A stretch of 51,168 nucleotides of DNA from Mycobacterium sp. (GCA_023264735.1 JAHFVD010000014.1:96548-147715); one strand, 5' to 3'; positions 35,644 through 44,417 are shown, numbered from the stretch's first letter. The notes: generated by a model from the letters alone, not told the origin. Numbers and translations: made by a program.

Positions 35644-36130
35644 TTCCAAGCACTTTGGCGTGGTTGCATTACTTCTGAGCAGTACGCTGCTCGCCGCGCC
35701 GGTGGCACACGCCGACGAGGCGTTCTGGGGCGGCTGGTACAAGATCATTTTCCATACCGATCAGAAGTCGGGCACCAGCGTCGCTGCCACGCAACAGGAG
35801 ACGCCATATAGCGCCTCGTACAACATCACGACGAACTGTTCGTCGGACATCTGCACCGCTTCTGTGCTCGACGGACCGACGCCGAAGGACAACGCAACGC
35901 AGTCAACCAGTTTCGTGTGGTCGGATTCGCAATGGTCGCGGTCCAACAGCTGGCGCTGGGACTGCACGTTGCCGGACGGCACGATCACCTATGACCCGGC
36001 GCACTCGGTGACCACCTATAAGCCGCAGTCCGACGGAACGCTGGCGGGCACCTTCCAGACCACCATCGACGGCGGTGCCTGTCAGGGCACGGTGATCATC
36101 CCCGTGACGGCAGTCCCCTCGTCCTCCTGA
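35636..36130 (+). CDS. Small secreted protein, translationally coupled
   Basis: 164 aa from TTG 35636, overlapping the previous gene's stop (TTGGCTGA). The signal peptide is ADSKHFGVVALLLSSTLLAA with cleavage at about AHA-DE. The mature part is rich in Thr/Ser/Trp, predicted all-beta, with cysteines in TNCSSDICTA, RWDCTLPDG and GGACQGT that could make two disulfides. Family and function are not recognised. The overlap suggests that it acts with the preceding secreted peptidase-like protein. The start is inferred because no ATG or GTG gives a complete signal peptide. Confidence 0.7.
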   Translation: MADSKHFGVVALLLSSTLLAAPVAHADEAFWGGWYKIIFHTDQKSGTSVAATQQETPYSASYNITTNCSSDICTASVLDGPTPKDNATQSTSFVWSDSQWSRSNSWRWDCTLPDGTITYDPAHSVTTYKPQSDGTLAGTFQTTIDGGACQGTVIIPVTAVPSSS

Positions 36131-36135
36131 CCCTT

Positions 36136-36141
36136 TAGGGT
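36136..36141 (+). promoter_or_regulatory. -10 box candidate TAGGGT
   Basis: TAGGGT lies 7 nt before ATG 36149 of the purine permease, which lacks a good ribosome site. The spacing suggests a leaderless or near-leaderless start. Confidence 0.4.
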
Positions 36142-36148
36142 GCCAAGG

Positions 36149-37561
36149 ATGAACCGTCTCGACCGCTTCTTCGAGATCACCGCCCGTGGGTCGACGATCG
36201 GCGCCGAGCTTCGCGGCGGCCTGGTCACCTTCATCGCGATGGCCTACATCGTGGTGCTGAACCCCATCATCTTGTCCGGGGCCGCCGATGTGACGGGCAA
36301 CAAGCTGGGCTTCGCCCAGGTCTCGGCGACCACGTCGCTGGCCGCGGGCGTCATGACGATCCTGTTCGGGGTGTTCGCCCGGATGCCGTTCGCCTTCGCC
36401 GCCGGACTGGGCATCAACTCGTTCTTGGCGACCACCGTCGTCGGCACCGTCAGCTGGCCCGAGGCGATGGGCTTGGTGGTCATCAACGGCCTCATCATCG
36501 TCGTGCTGGCCGCCACCGGACTGCGCCGACTGGTATTCGATGCCGTCCCCATGCAACTCAAGCTGGCGATCACGGCGGGCATTGGCCTGTTCATCATGTT
36601 CATCGGTCTGGTCGATGCCGGTTTCATCTCCTCGACCGGGTTGCCTTCTCCCCCAGTCGGATTGGGCGGCGGTGGCCACGGATCGATCAGCACCGTGCCC
36701 ACCGTCGTCTTCGTGTTCACCCTGCTGCTCACCGGCATCCTCGTGGTGCGCCGGGTGCGGGGCGGCATCCTGATCGGGCTGGTGGCCGGCACCGTGGTCG
36801 CGGTGATCATCGAGGCGATCTGGCATCTGGGGTCTGCGACGCACAAGCCCGGAGGCTGGACGTTATCGGTGCCGACGCTGTCCGGGTCGCCCTTCGCCCT
36901 TCCCGACCTGTCTCTGGTGGGGGCCTTCAGCTTTGACAGCTTCGGCCGAATCGGCATCCTGGCCGCCACCATGCTCGTGTTCACGTTGGTGTTCGCCAAC
37001 TTCTTCGACGCGATGGGAACGTTCACCGGACTGTCACGGGAAGCGGGCCTGGCCGACAAGAGCGGGAACTTCCCACGCCTGCGCTCGGCGCTCATCGTGG
37101 AGGGTGCCGGCGCGGTGGCCGGTGGTGCCACGTCGGCATCGTCGAACACGGTCTTCATCGAATCCGGTGCCGGTATCGAGGAAGGTGCCCGCACCGGGCT
37201 GGCCAACCTCGTCACCGGCACGCTGTTCCTCGCCGCGATGTTCGTCGGGCCGCTGGCCCAGATCGTGCCGACCGAGGTCGCCGCGGCGGCACTGGTGATC
37301 GTCGGGACGATGATGTTCTCGCAACTGCGCCATGTCGACGTGTCGGAATTCTCGGTGGCCCTACCCGTCGTGCTCACCGTCGCGGTCATGCCGTTCAGCT
37401 ACTCGATCGCCAACGGCATCGGCGTCGGCTTCGTGACCTGGGTCGTGGTGCGCTCCGCGGCGGGTAAGGCACGTGAGATCAGCCCGCTGCTGTGGATCGT
37501 TGCGGCCGGCTTCGTTCTGTACTTCACCCGAAGCGGGATCGAGTCCCTGCTCGGCGCGTGA
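36149..37561 (+). CDS. NCS2/AzgA-type purine permease
   Basis: 470 aa from ATG 36149 (GTG 36140 is an in-frame alternative). The opening FFEITARGSTIGAELRGGLV and TFIAMAYIVVLNPIIL are hallmarks of the AzgA branch (adenine, guanine, hypoxanthine uptake). NCS2 motifs include FAAGLGINSFLATT near residue 90, and TLVFANFFDAMGTFTG near 280 with the substrate-binding region, followed by ASSNTVFIESGAGIEEG. About fourteen membrane segments are visible. It imports purine bases with protons. No purine enzyme gene is adjacent. Its stop overlaps the GTG of the MPT64-like pseudogene. Confidence 0.9.
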   Translation: MNRLDRFFEITARGSTIGAELRGGLVTFIAMAYIVVLNPIILSGAADVTGNKLGFAQVSATTSLAAGVMTILFGVFARMPFAFAAGLGINSFLATTVVGTVSWPEAMGLVVINGLIIVVLAATGLRRLVFDAVPMQLKLAITAGIGLFIMFIGLVDAGFISSTGLPSPPVGLGGGGHGSISTVPTVVFVFTLLLTGILVVRRVRGGILIGLVAGTVVAVIIEAIWHLGSATHKPGGWTLSVPTLSGSPFALPDLSLVGAFSFDSFGRIGILAATMLVFTLVFANFFDAMGTFTGLSREAGLADKSGNFPRLRSALIVEGAGAVAGGATSASSNTVFIESGAGIEEGARTGLANLVTGTLFLAAMFVGPLAQIVPTEVAAAALVIVGTMMFSQLRHVDVSEFSVALPVVLTVAVMPFSYSIANGIGVGFVTWVVVRSAAGKAREISPLLWIVAAGFVLYFTRSGIESLLGA

Positions 37562-37869
37562 AGGTGGCGATGCTGATCACGGCGAACGCGGTCGCGAGTG
37601 CTCCCGGTATCGCGGGGGCCGCACCGAAGAACTACTGCGCCGACCTCAAAGGCGTCGACAACGGCCAGACCTGCCAGATCCAGCAGTCCGACCCGGCGTA
37701 TCAGGTCAGCATCAGCTTCCCCAGCGGCTACCCGGACCTGAAGTCGATCTCGGACTAGAAGCAGACCGGCCAGCCGGTCTTCGTCGACCCGACCACCGGT
37801 ATGGACCCCGCCAGCGCTTCGTCCAGGAACGCGCCGCGGGCACTCGGATCCGCGAGGTCGACCGCATGA
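37558..37869 (+). pseudogene. MPT64-family secreted protein, remnant
   Basis: GTG 37558 begins a signal peptide (VKVAMLITANAVASA) and the mature N-terminus APKNYCADLKGVDNGQTCQI and SDPAYQVSISFPSGYPDLKS, which closely matches M. tuberculosis MPT64 as I recall it. A TAG at 37756-37758 then ends the frame. The same frame continues KQTGQPVFVDPTTGMDP, which matches a C-terminal segment of MPT64 (KQTGQ...GLDP), and stops at 37867-37869. About 100 residues between the two conserved parts and the final C-terminus are missing. This is a deleted, non-functional copy of an immunogenic secreted protein gene. Confidence 0.82.
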
Positions 37870-37924
37870 CGGGACAACCGGCAGCACGGCGGCGACGATC
37901 GCATGGCCCTGCTCGCCCGCCGGC

Positions 37925-38113
37925 TCAGAAGACCGGCAGGTGCGCTGCGGCCACCAGCGGTAGGCGCCCGGCGCCCATGCTGCGGCCTTCGTCCATGGCA
38001 GGCACGCGGCCGGTCCACGTCGCACCGTAGAACGGATCAATCGGGGTCAGCGCGTCTGCGCCACCGATGCTGTTGCCGGCCCGCTCCAACCACCGCGCGA
38101 TTCGGTTCTTCAT
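37925..38113 (-). CDS. Small hypothetical protein with strong ribosome site
   Basis: 62 aa from ATG 38113, preceded on the minus strand by AAGGAGG with a 6-nt spacer, one of the best ribosome sites in the window. The N-terminus is basic and amphipathic (KNRIARWLERAG) and the rest has an IDPFYGATWTG segment. No signal peptide, membrane segment or known motif. It may be a genuine small protein or the front part of a gene cut off by the same deletion that damaged the MPT64-like remnant next to it. Confidence 0.5.
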   Translation of the reverse strand: MKNRIARWLERAGNSIGGADALTPIDPFYGATWTGRVPAMDEGRSMGAGRLPLVAAAHLPVF

Positions 38114-38257
38114 GGCTGACCTCCTTGTTCAGGGTTGTTGTCGTTGAGCACTGACTTTCCTCGGTCGTGAGCTCAGGCGGCATCGGGCGACTGGCGGATA
38201 CGAGGGATGAGTCGCGTGTCCGCTGATCGGGGGACGTTCTGCTGCCATGCTGTTCTC

Positions 38258-39418
38258 ATGCCCCGACTCCCCCGCCGGATCGCATCGGATCTCAACGCGA
38301 GGCTGCGCAGCCCCGAGACTGCCGCGGTGGTGGCAGGGCTGGAGAGCAAGCTGACCGAGCGGCGCCGCGACTACAAGGTGCAGTCCGGGGCATTCCGAGG
38401 TGTCCGGGTGGTCGTATACCGCGGTTTCGTGGCCGACGACGTCGCCAAGGTGCGGGTCCGGGTGATCGAGACTCCGGAACTACCCGGCGACAGCCGCATC
38501 CCGTACTGGGAGGTGGCGCAGAGCAACCTGCGCCGCCACGCGTCACTGTCGATCGTCGGCGCCGAGGTCGAGCTGCGCATCGGCCGGCACCGGGCCACCG
38601 AGGTCACCGACGGCCACGGCTTCGCCAACTTCTCCCTTCCGGTTCCGAAGCTGCGCGCCGGCTGGCACAGCGCCGAAGCGGTTGCCGCGGGAATCAGCGA
38701 CGACGAGCCCGCCGTCGGCGCCGGCTGGGTGATCAAGCCATCGCTGACCGCGCCGTTCCTGGTGATCTCCGATATCGACGACACGATTCTGCTCACCGGC
38801 TTGACTGAGGGCCTGACGATGGTGGCCAGAACACTGCTGCGTGATGTGGAGCAGCGCAGCGCGATTCCCGGGATGTCGGCGCTGTACCGCGGACTGGCGC
38901 GGGGTATTCCCGGCCGCGCCGGTAAACCCCGCCCGGAGCCGGCGTTCTTCTATGTGTCGACCGGAAGCTGGTCGTTCTATTCGATGCTGGAACAGTTCGT
39001 CGAACTGCGCGCCTTCCCGCCGGGGCCGATGTTCCTCACCGATTGGGGCCCCACCGAGCGATACCTGCGGCGCAGCGGCGCCGAGCACAAGCGGGCGGCC
39101 GTTCGCCGGTTGTTCGAGGCCTATCCGGGAATGCGTTTCGTGCTGATCGGCGACAGTGGCCAGCGCGATCCGCTCATTTACGAGGAGATGGCGCGGGAGT
39201 TTCCCGGCCGGGTGCAGCTGGCCATGATCCGGCAGGTCGGTACCGACGCCGACGAGCGCAACGCCCTGCTGCAGGAACATGCCGAAGCGCTACGCGCCGA
39301 AGGTATTCCACTGCATCTAGTGGCCGACGCCGCTCAGGCCGCGCAGCTGGCTGTCGACCTCAAGCTCTGTGACGAGGACACCGTGGCCGACGTCGGCGCC
39401 GAGCTGAGCGATTCCTGA
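38258..39418 (+). CDS. App1-type phosphatase (DUF2183, HAD-like)
   Basis: 386 aa from ATG 38258. The second half carries the App1/DUF2183 catalytic domain: ISDIDDTILLTG near residue 168 (DxDDT nucleophile motif), FFYVSTGSWSFY near 231, and LIGDSGQRDP near 292. Fungal App1 of this family dephosphorylates phosphatidate; bacterial members are uncharacterised to my knowledge. The N-terminal half (about 1-150) is beta-rich and accessory. No ribosome site is obvious, and a CATGCT at -12 to -7 could be a poor leaderless -10. The protein lacks a signal peptide. Confidence 0.82.
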   Translation: MPRLPRRIASDLNARLRSPETAAVVAGLESKLTERRRDYKVQSGAFRGVRVVVYRGFVADDVAKVRVRVIETPELPGDSRIPYWEVAQSNLRRHASLSIVGAEVELRIGRHRATEVTDGHGFANFSLPVPKLRAGWHSAEAVAAGISDDEPAVGAGWVIKPSLTAPFLVISDIDDTILLTGLTEGLTMVARTLLRDVEQRSAIPGMSALYRGLARGIPGRAGKPRPEPAFFYVSTGSWSFYSMLEQFVELRAFPPGPMFLTDWGPTERYLRRSGAEHKRAAVRRLFEAYPGMRFVLIGDSGQRDPLIYEEMAREFPGRVQLAMIRQVGTDADERNALLQEHAEALRAEGIPLHLVADAAQAAQLAVDLKLCDEDTVADVGAELSDS

Positions 39419-39486
39419 CACCAGTATTTGCTGAACTGGTAGTCTCCGCTGGCAGCAGTCAGGGACTACATTGCCCGGGAGACACG

Positions 39487-40677
39487 ATGCGGGCGTCAGG
39501 GTACGTCGGAGGCGTCGCGATCGCGCTTGGGATCGGTGCCGCGTTCTTCGTCGGACACGGCGTCGCATCGGCCGCCCCCGATTCGGGGACGTCAGTCCAT
39601 AAATCCGTTGCGGGTCCGGCCCGGGGGCACAACCAGACCCACCGCCCGGCGGCACGACCCGCAGGGCGCTCCGTACCGGCAGCTACCCGTCGCGAGTTGT
39701 CCACGGCAGTAAAGGCTTTGGCGTCCACCGTGACGGTGAACCTGCCGCCGATGCCGGTGCGCAGCGGCCTGTCGTTTACCGTGTCACCCGATTTCATGAA
39801 GGGATTCGCCACCGACTTTGTCGGCGCTGGCCGCAATGCGGGCGACGGTGCCCGGTTCTTCTTCGGCGATCTCGCAGTGAAGAGCCTTGACGCGCTTGCC
39901 GAGGAGAATGCTCCGTCGCAACAAGTGCGCCTGCTGCTCGGCAACCTGGCCGCATCGGGCTATTTCGGGGGAATCTGGCTGCGCGACAACCTTCGTGATA
40001 CCACCAGCACCCCAGTCGCGATGCCATCGCTGGCCATCCCCGCGTCCCTGTCGCCGTCGGCGATCGGGATTCGGCTGTTCGATGTCTTGTCGGCGGGGCT
40101 GGCGGGAGCAGCGGCCAACGCACCGGACTGGCTCGTCTCGACCGTCGCACACGCCACGGTCCCCGTGCTGCTGGCGCTCTACGGGTACAACCGCGGCTAT
40201 CTGCAAGTGGTACTGGAACATCCGCCGGCCGGTGTGCCGTCGATGCAGGACACGTTGAGCTGCAATGGATTCCTGGACTGCAATTCCACCGCATTCCCGC
40301 TGGAGTTGGCCACCCGCTACGACGGCGTTCTGGACGAACTCGACCATCCAGGCAATCTCGGGTGGGCCGAGATGGCGATGTGGACCGGCGTGCTGAACGG
40401 CGCGACCAGCGCGGGTCGCTTCGTGTGGGAGGGAATCGCGCAGGCCGGCTTGTCGCCGGCGTCGTATACCGCGCTTGTCGAGCTGAGCTCGGCCTATCTG
40501 ATGGTGAGCAAGGCGGCGGTGCTGTCCAGCATGGCCGCGTACGCCGATGGTGACACCGCCGTCGGCCGCAACTCACTGCGGCTGCAGGCCGGCTTGTGGA
40601 TGTGGTCGGGTGCGTACTTCGCCGGACTTGCCTCGAGCGCCGGTCGCGGCACGATGCCGACGATCACCGTGCCCTGA
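39487..40677 (+). CDS. Secreted hypothetical protein
   Basis: 396 aa from ATG 39487, with GGGAG a few bases upstream. The signal peptide spans about residues 1-30 (GGVAIALGIGAAFFVGHGVA, cleavage near ASA-AP). A Pro/Ala/Arg-rich linker to about 70 follows, then a helical, Ala/Leu-rich domain with a cysteine pair in SCNGFLDCNS near 260. No catalytic motif was recognised. The lipid-like interior composition and multiple amphipathic helices suggest association with the cell envelope, which is inference only. A possible operator of the next operon begins 53 bp after its stop. Confidence 0.75.
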   Translation: MRASGYVGGVAIALGIGAAFFVGHGVASAAPDSGTSVHKSVAGPARGHNQTHRPAARPAGRSVPAATRRELSTAVKALASTVTVNLPPMPVRSGLSFTVSPDFMKGFATDFVGAGRNAGDGARFFFGDLAVKSLDALAEENAPSQQVRLLLGNLAASGYFGGIWLRDNLRDTTSTPVAMPSLAIPASLSPSAIGIRLFDVLSAGLAGAAANAPDWLVSTVAHATVPVLLALYGYNRGYLQVVLEHPPAGVPSMQDTLSCNGFLDCNSTAFPLELATRYDGVLDELDHPGNLGWAEMAMWTGVLNGATSAGRFVWEGIAQAGLSPASYTALVELSSAYLMVSKAAVLSSMAAYADGDTAVGRNSLRLQAGLWMWSGAYFAGLASSAGRGTMPTITVP

Positions 40678-40729
40678 CGTACTGCACCATTCCGGCGTTT
40701 GGCGGTTCCACCGGTGTTACGTTCCGTAC

Positions 40730-40743
40730 ATCACTGACGTGAT
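40730..40743. promoter_or_regulatory. Inverted repeat ATCAC-TGAC-GTGAT before the DyP operon
   Basis: Perfect 5-bp arms with a 4-nt spacer, ending 12 nt upstream of ATG 40756, beside the ribosome site GGGGG (40745-40749). Candidate operator of the three-gene operon. Confidence 0.4.
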
Positions 40744-40755
40744 TGGGGGCCGAAA

Positions 40756-41310
40756 ATGTCGGGCCAAGATTGGTCGCAACCCGCGGCGAAGGCCATCCCG
40801 AAAGAGGGCTACTTCGAACTAGAACGGGGACGCTACGGGCCGGTCTACCCGCGCACCCCCGCGTGCTACGGCTTCTCCATCATCGCCAAGGTCAAAGAGG
40901 GGCGTGAAGACGCGGTCCGCGCATACGGCAAGCAGATCGAGGAAGCCATCGCCGCCAGCCCCGATGTACTGGCGCCGCTTCGACTGCACTACCTGCGGTG
41001 GGTGCTGTTCGACGTCGGCTCCGGTTTGCACTTTCAATACCAAGGGATCTTCGACACCGATTTCGACAAGTACACCGAGGACGCCGTCCAGCTGTTCAGC
41101 CAGACCGGCATCACGACGGTGTTCACGAATCTCGAAGGCTTCCCGGAGGATTGGAAGGAGAACCCCGACGCCTTCGTGAAGTTCGTACGCGATCATCAAT
41201 GCCCGAGCTTCTTGGAATATGGCGAGTACCCCTACATCACGGCCGACGAGATCAAGAAGGCGTTGCGACTCAAGGACGCGTTCTCGACGATGCTCGACCA
41301 GATGCAATGA
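40756..41310 (+). CDS. DyP-operon protein, possible dimeric alpha/beta-barrel fold
   Basis: 184 aa from ATG 40756. The core YGFSIIAKVKEGREDAVRAYG and HYLRWVLFDVGSGLHFQYQG with DTDFDKYTEDA has the strand-helix pattern of ferredoxin-like dimeric alpha/beta barrels, the same superfamily as DyP peroxidases and small monooxygenases. No signal peptide and no obvious heme-ligand motif. The ATGA overlap with the peroxidase gene means it is co-translated and probably acts with it. Function unknown. Confidence 0.75.
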   Translation: MSGQDWSQPAAKAIPKEGYFELERGRYGPVYPRTPACYGFSIIAKVKEGREDAVRAYGKQIEEAIAASPDVLAPLRLHYLRWVLFDVGSGLHFQYQGIFDTDFDKYTEDAVQLFSQTGITTVFTNLEGFPEDWKENPDAFVKFVRDHQCPSFLEYGEYPYITADEIKKALRLKDAFSTMLDQMQ

Positions 41311-42647
41311 CCTCCACACCGGGGACGGTGCTGGAACTCGACGACATTCAGCACATCCTGTTGACCCGCACACCGGCCATCACCGGCCGCTACGAATTTC
41401 TGACCTTCGACACTCCGGTGGGCGGCCGGACCTGGCTCACCGAACTGCTCGACAAGGTGCAATCGGCAGCGGACGTGCGGGCAACTCTCGCCAACTCCGA
41501 CCGCTGGGTCACGTTGGCATTCACCTGGACTGGACTGCGGGCGCTTGGCGTACCCGAGGAATCACTGGCCTCCTTTCCCGACGCGTTCCGCGAAGGAATG
41601 CCGGCTCGCGCGGGGATCCTGGGTGACACCGGTGCGGCGGCTCCGGAACACTGGGGCGGCGGATTGGCCGGCGATGACCTCCACGCGATCGCCATCCTGT
41701 TCTCCCGTACCGAAGAGCAGTGCGCGCGCTCCATCGAGGAACACGACAAGCTTCTCGAACGGACCGACGGTGTACGGAGCCTGTCCTACCTCGACCTCAA
41801 CGCCAACCCGCCCTTCAACTACGCCCACGACCACTTCGGCTTCCGTGACCGGTTGTCCCAGCCGGTGATGAAGGGCTCCGGTGAAGACCCGACGCCCGGC
41901 TCGGGAGATCCACTCGAGCCCGGCGAATTCATCCTCGGCTATCCAGACGAAAACGGGCCAGTGATCAATCTTCCGGCACCAGAGGTGTTGTCACGCAACG
42001 GAAGCTATATGGCCTACCGACGACTCGAGGAGCATGTCGCGATCTTCCGCGATTACCTTCGCGCCAATGCCGACACCCCGGCGGGCGAGGAGTTGCTGGC
42101 CGCGAAGTTCATGGGCCGCTGGCGCAGCGGGGCGCCTCTGGTATTGGCGCCCGAGAAGGACGATCCCGAGTTGGGCGCCGATCCGATGCGCAACAACAAC
42201 TACAACTACAAGGAGATGGACCCGTTCGGCTATGCGTGTCCGCTCGGGTCACATGCGCGCAGGCTCAATCCACGCGATACCGCCCATTACATGAACCGTC
42301 GCCGAATGATTCGGCGCGGTGCGACCTACGGTCCCGCACTACCGGATAACGCTCCCGACGATGGCGTGCAGCGCGGCATCGCGGCGTTCATCATCTGCGC
42401 CGACCTGGTCCGTCAGTTCGAGTTCGCCCAGAACGTCTGGATCAACGACAAGACGTTCCATGAACTGGACAACGAACACGATCCGATCTGCGGAACCCAA
42501 GATGGCACAATGGATTTCACCGTACCCAAACGGCCCATCCGCAAGGTTCACAAGGGCATTCCGGCATTCACCACGCTGACGGGTGGCGCGTATTTCTTCC
42601 TGCCCGGACTCGGTGCACTGCGCTACCTCGCCGATCTCGGCACGTAG
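41307..42647 (+). CDS. DyP-type heme peroxidase
   Basis: 446 aa from ATG 41307. The distal Asp is in FGFRDRLSQP (Asp181), where the family motif GxxDG has Arg in place of the final Gly. The heme-ligand region is PLGSHARRLNPRD (His316 the likely proximal ligand, NPR 321-323), and RRRMIRRG follows. The length is that of the longer DyP classes (C/D rather than the 300-350-aa A/B forms). There is no Tat signal, so the protein should be cytosolic. The C-terminus does not show an encapsulin cargo tag that I recognise, and no encapsulin gene is adjacent. It uses peroxide to oxidise dyes, phenols or an unknown natural substrate. Confidence 0.9.
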   Translation: MTSTPGTVLELDDIQHILLTRTPAITGRYEFLTFDTPVGGRTWLTELLDKVQSAADVRATLANSDRWVTLAFTWTGLRALGVPEESLASFPDAFREGMPARAGILGDTGAAAPEHWGGGLAGDDLHAIAILFSRTEEQCARSIEEHDKLLERTDGVRSLSYLDLNANPPFNYAHDHFGFRDRLSQPVMKGSGEDPTPGSGDPLEPGEFILGYPDENGPVINLPAPEVLSRNGSYMAYRRLEEHVAIFRDYLRANADTPAGEELLAAKFMGRWRSGAPLVLAPEKDDPELGADPMRNNNYNYKEMDPFGYACPLGSHARRLNPRDTAHYMNRRRMIRRGATYGPALPDNAPDDGVQRGIAAFIICADLVRQFEFAQNVWINDKTFHELDNEHDPICGTQDGTMDFTVPKRPIRKVHKGIPAFTTLTGGAYFFLPGLGALRYLADLGT

Positions 42648-42657
42648 AAGGATCACC

Positions 42658-43659
42658 ATGCGGGCACGTACCTACAACCAGAGCCACGTCACGCGTAACC
42701 ATGACGGACGCCGGCGGGTCAGTATCTACTGGACCTGGAGTTATCCCTGGGAGTCCCAACGGGATCCGGCCGGGATCTACAACCGGTTCTCGACGATGAC
42801 CGAAGTCCGCAACGTCGCATGGCCGGCCTATGAAACACCGGAGTACGCCGCGGAGAACTTCCTGCAGGGCATCGCGGGCACGCTCGAGCTGTTCCACCGG
42901 TCCACGCTGTCCTTCCAGGAGCTCGCCGAGGAAGTTACCGGGCATCCCGTCGCAGTGTTCCAGCGCATCGACCAAGCCGGCTACCGGCTTCCGATCGATG
43001 AACGCATCCTCGCCGACACCGACACCCTGATGGTGTTCGGGCTCGATCATCTGCTCTCCGAACAGCAGGCCGCACCCGAGGAGATCGCCGCGATCGAAGC
43101 CTGGCTGCAGCGCGAGGGCACCTGCCTGGTGCTCGCGCCGCACCACGATGTGGGGTTCACCGACGACTTCGCCCAGCGCCAAGTCGAATACGAGCACCAC
43201 GGCGACCGGCTGGTCCCCCGACAGCAGCGTTTCGGTCAGTACACCCGGTCGTTGATGAAAGCACTTGGGGTTCCGGTGCATAACGTGTGGGGGCTGCGTC
43301 CTGCGGTCGTCGAAGGCACCCGGGAGATCGCACCGCTCACCGGTTTTCGCGACCTCGACTCCTCCCGGTTGCTCGACGACGTGACGACCTTCAACTTCCA
43401 TCCTCACTTGCCGCACTATGAATTGACCGCGCCCGAAGGTCCGGGGTTGCGCGTGCTGGGTCGTCAAAAGGTCGACCCGAACCGACCGCACCCCTTCACC
43501 CAAGCCGGCAACTCCGAGTTCAACGCGCTGATCTGGATGCCCCCGTCCGGGAAGCGCGCCGGCGATATCGTCCTGCTCGACTCCACACACTTCACCACCT
43601 TGTTCGGAGGGACGGACAGCCTTCGGAATCTGTGGCGCAATCTGGTCACGATGGGCTGA
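42658..43659 (+). CDS. DyP-operon protein with ThuA/glutamine-amidotransferase-like segment
   Basis: 333 aa from ATG 42658 with AAGGA upstream, 10 bp after the peroxidase stop. Residues about 114-168 (DTLMVFGLDHLLSEQQAAPE, then AWLQREGTCLVLAPHHDVG) resemble the class I amidotransferase-like or ThuA fold, in which a parallel sheet presents a His/Asp site. The rest has the form of a conserved enzyme (HNVWGLRPAVVEGTREIAPL, and DSTHFTTLFGG near the end), but no family is certain. It is the last gene of the operon; a role in making or handling the peroxidase substrate is inferred. Confidence 0.7.
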   Translation: MRARTYNQSHVTRNHDGRRRVSIYWTWSYPWESQRDPAGIYNRFSTMTEVRNVAWPAYETPEYAAENFLQGIAGTLELFHRSTLSFQELAEEVTGHPVAVFQRIDQAGYRLPIDERILADTDTLMVFGLDHLLSEQQAAPEEIAAIEAWLQREGTCLVLAPHHDVGFTDDFAQRQVEYEHHGDRLVPRQQRFGQYTRSLMKALGVPVHNVWGLRPAVVEGTREIAPLTGFRDLDSSRLLDDVTTFNFHPHLPHYELTAPEGPGLRVLGRQKVDPNRPHPFTQAGNSEFNALIWMPPSGKRAGDIVLLDSTHFTTLFGGTDSLRNLWRNLVTMG

Positions 43660-43748
43660 TTCAGCGATTCCAGGAAATTCACAGTTTCACTGGTAACGTC
43701 CGGCCTGAGCCGCCCAGCGGGGTGCGGCCGGATCGGGAGAGCAACGTC

Positions 43749-44405
43749 ATGGACTCTGCACGCACGCGAACGGTCGTCCCACTCACCGCAGCGGCTTTGG
43801 CCGTCGGACTGGTACTCGCCGGCTGCGGTAAGGACGAGTCGTCGTCGACCTCGTCATCGTCGGCAACGAGCAGTTCGGCGACGTCAGCCACCTCGGCGAC
43901 CAGCAGCACGTCGAGTGCGGCCGCGACGCCGTCGGCCACCGCGAATTACACGGCGCTCCTGATGAAGGTCGAGGACATTCCGGCCACCCCGGACGGAGCC
44001 TTCGCGGCCGTCGGTGAGCCGAAGGTGAGCACAGACCAGCCGACGGACGTGTCGCAGACCTTCAAGTCGGGACCCAACGTCATCGAGTCGTCGGTCGTCA
44101 TCAACGCCGACGCAGCGTCTGCCGCTCAATGGAACAACGCGGTTTTGGCGAGCCTGCCGACCCACCAGACCGGCACCCCGGTGCCGGTGCCTTCGATCGC
44201 TCCGGACGCGACCTTCACCAGCGGGACGTCGCTGGACGGCAAGGCAGGCAGGGCGGCCGTGCTGTTCACCGTGGACCGCACGTCCGCGATGCTGTTGTTC
44301 GCCAGCCCGGACGGCGACACCAACCCGGTGCCACAGGATTACGCGGAGGCTGTCGGCAAGGTTCAGGCCGCGGCGATGCAGGCAGGCCTGGCCGGGCTGA
44401 AGTAG
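43749..44405 (+). CDS. Secreted lipoprotein
   Basis: 218 aa from ATG 43749 with GGGAG upstream. The lipobox is VLAGC (Cys near residue 26), so it should be acylated and anchored to the outer face of the membrane. A Ser/Thr/Ala-rich linker of about 40 residues follows, then a globular domain starting at YTALLMKVEDIPATPDG that looks like the sensor or ligand-binding domains of LpqN/PknH-type mycobacterial lipoproteins. Function not known. The gene converges with the anti-sigma-like gene. Confidence 0.8.
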   Translation: MDSARTRTVVPLTAAALAVGLVLAGCGKDESSSTSSSSATSSSATSATSATSSTSSAAATPSATANYTALLMKVEDIPATPDGAFAAVGEPKVSTDQPTDVSQTFKSGPNVIESSVVINADAASAAQWNNAVLASLPTHQTGTPVPVPSIAPDATFTSGTSLDGKAGRAAVLFTVDRTSAMLLFASPDGDTNPVPQDYAEAVGKVQAAAMQAGLAGLK

Positions 44406-44417
44406 CCGCCAACTCGG

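Noticed and set aside
36131..36148. Possible purine riboswitch ahead of the NCS2 permease
   Set aside because: Only 18 bp separate the two genes, too short for an aptamer, and a -10-like box suggests leaderless transcription.
43830..43945. Repetitive TCGTC/ACCTCG-rich tract that looks like a microsatellite
   Set aside because: It is the Ser/Thr/Ala linker of the lipoprotein encoded with biased codons; there is no exact tandem unit.
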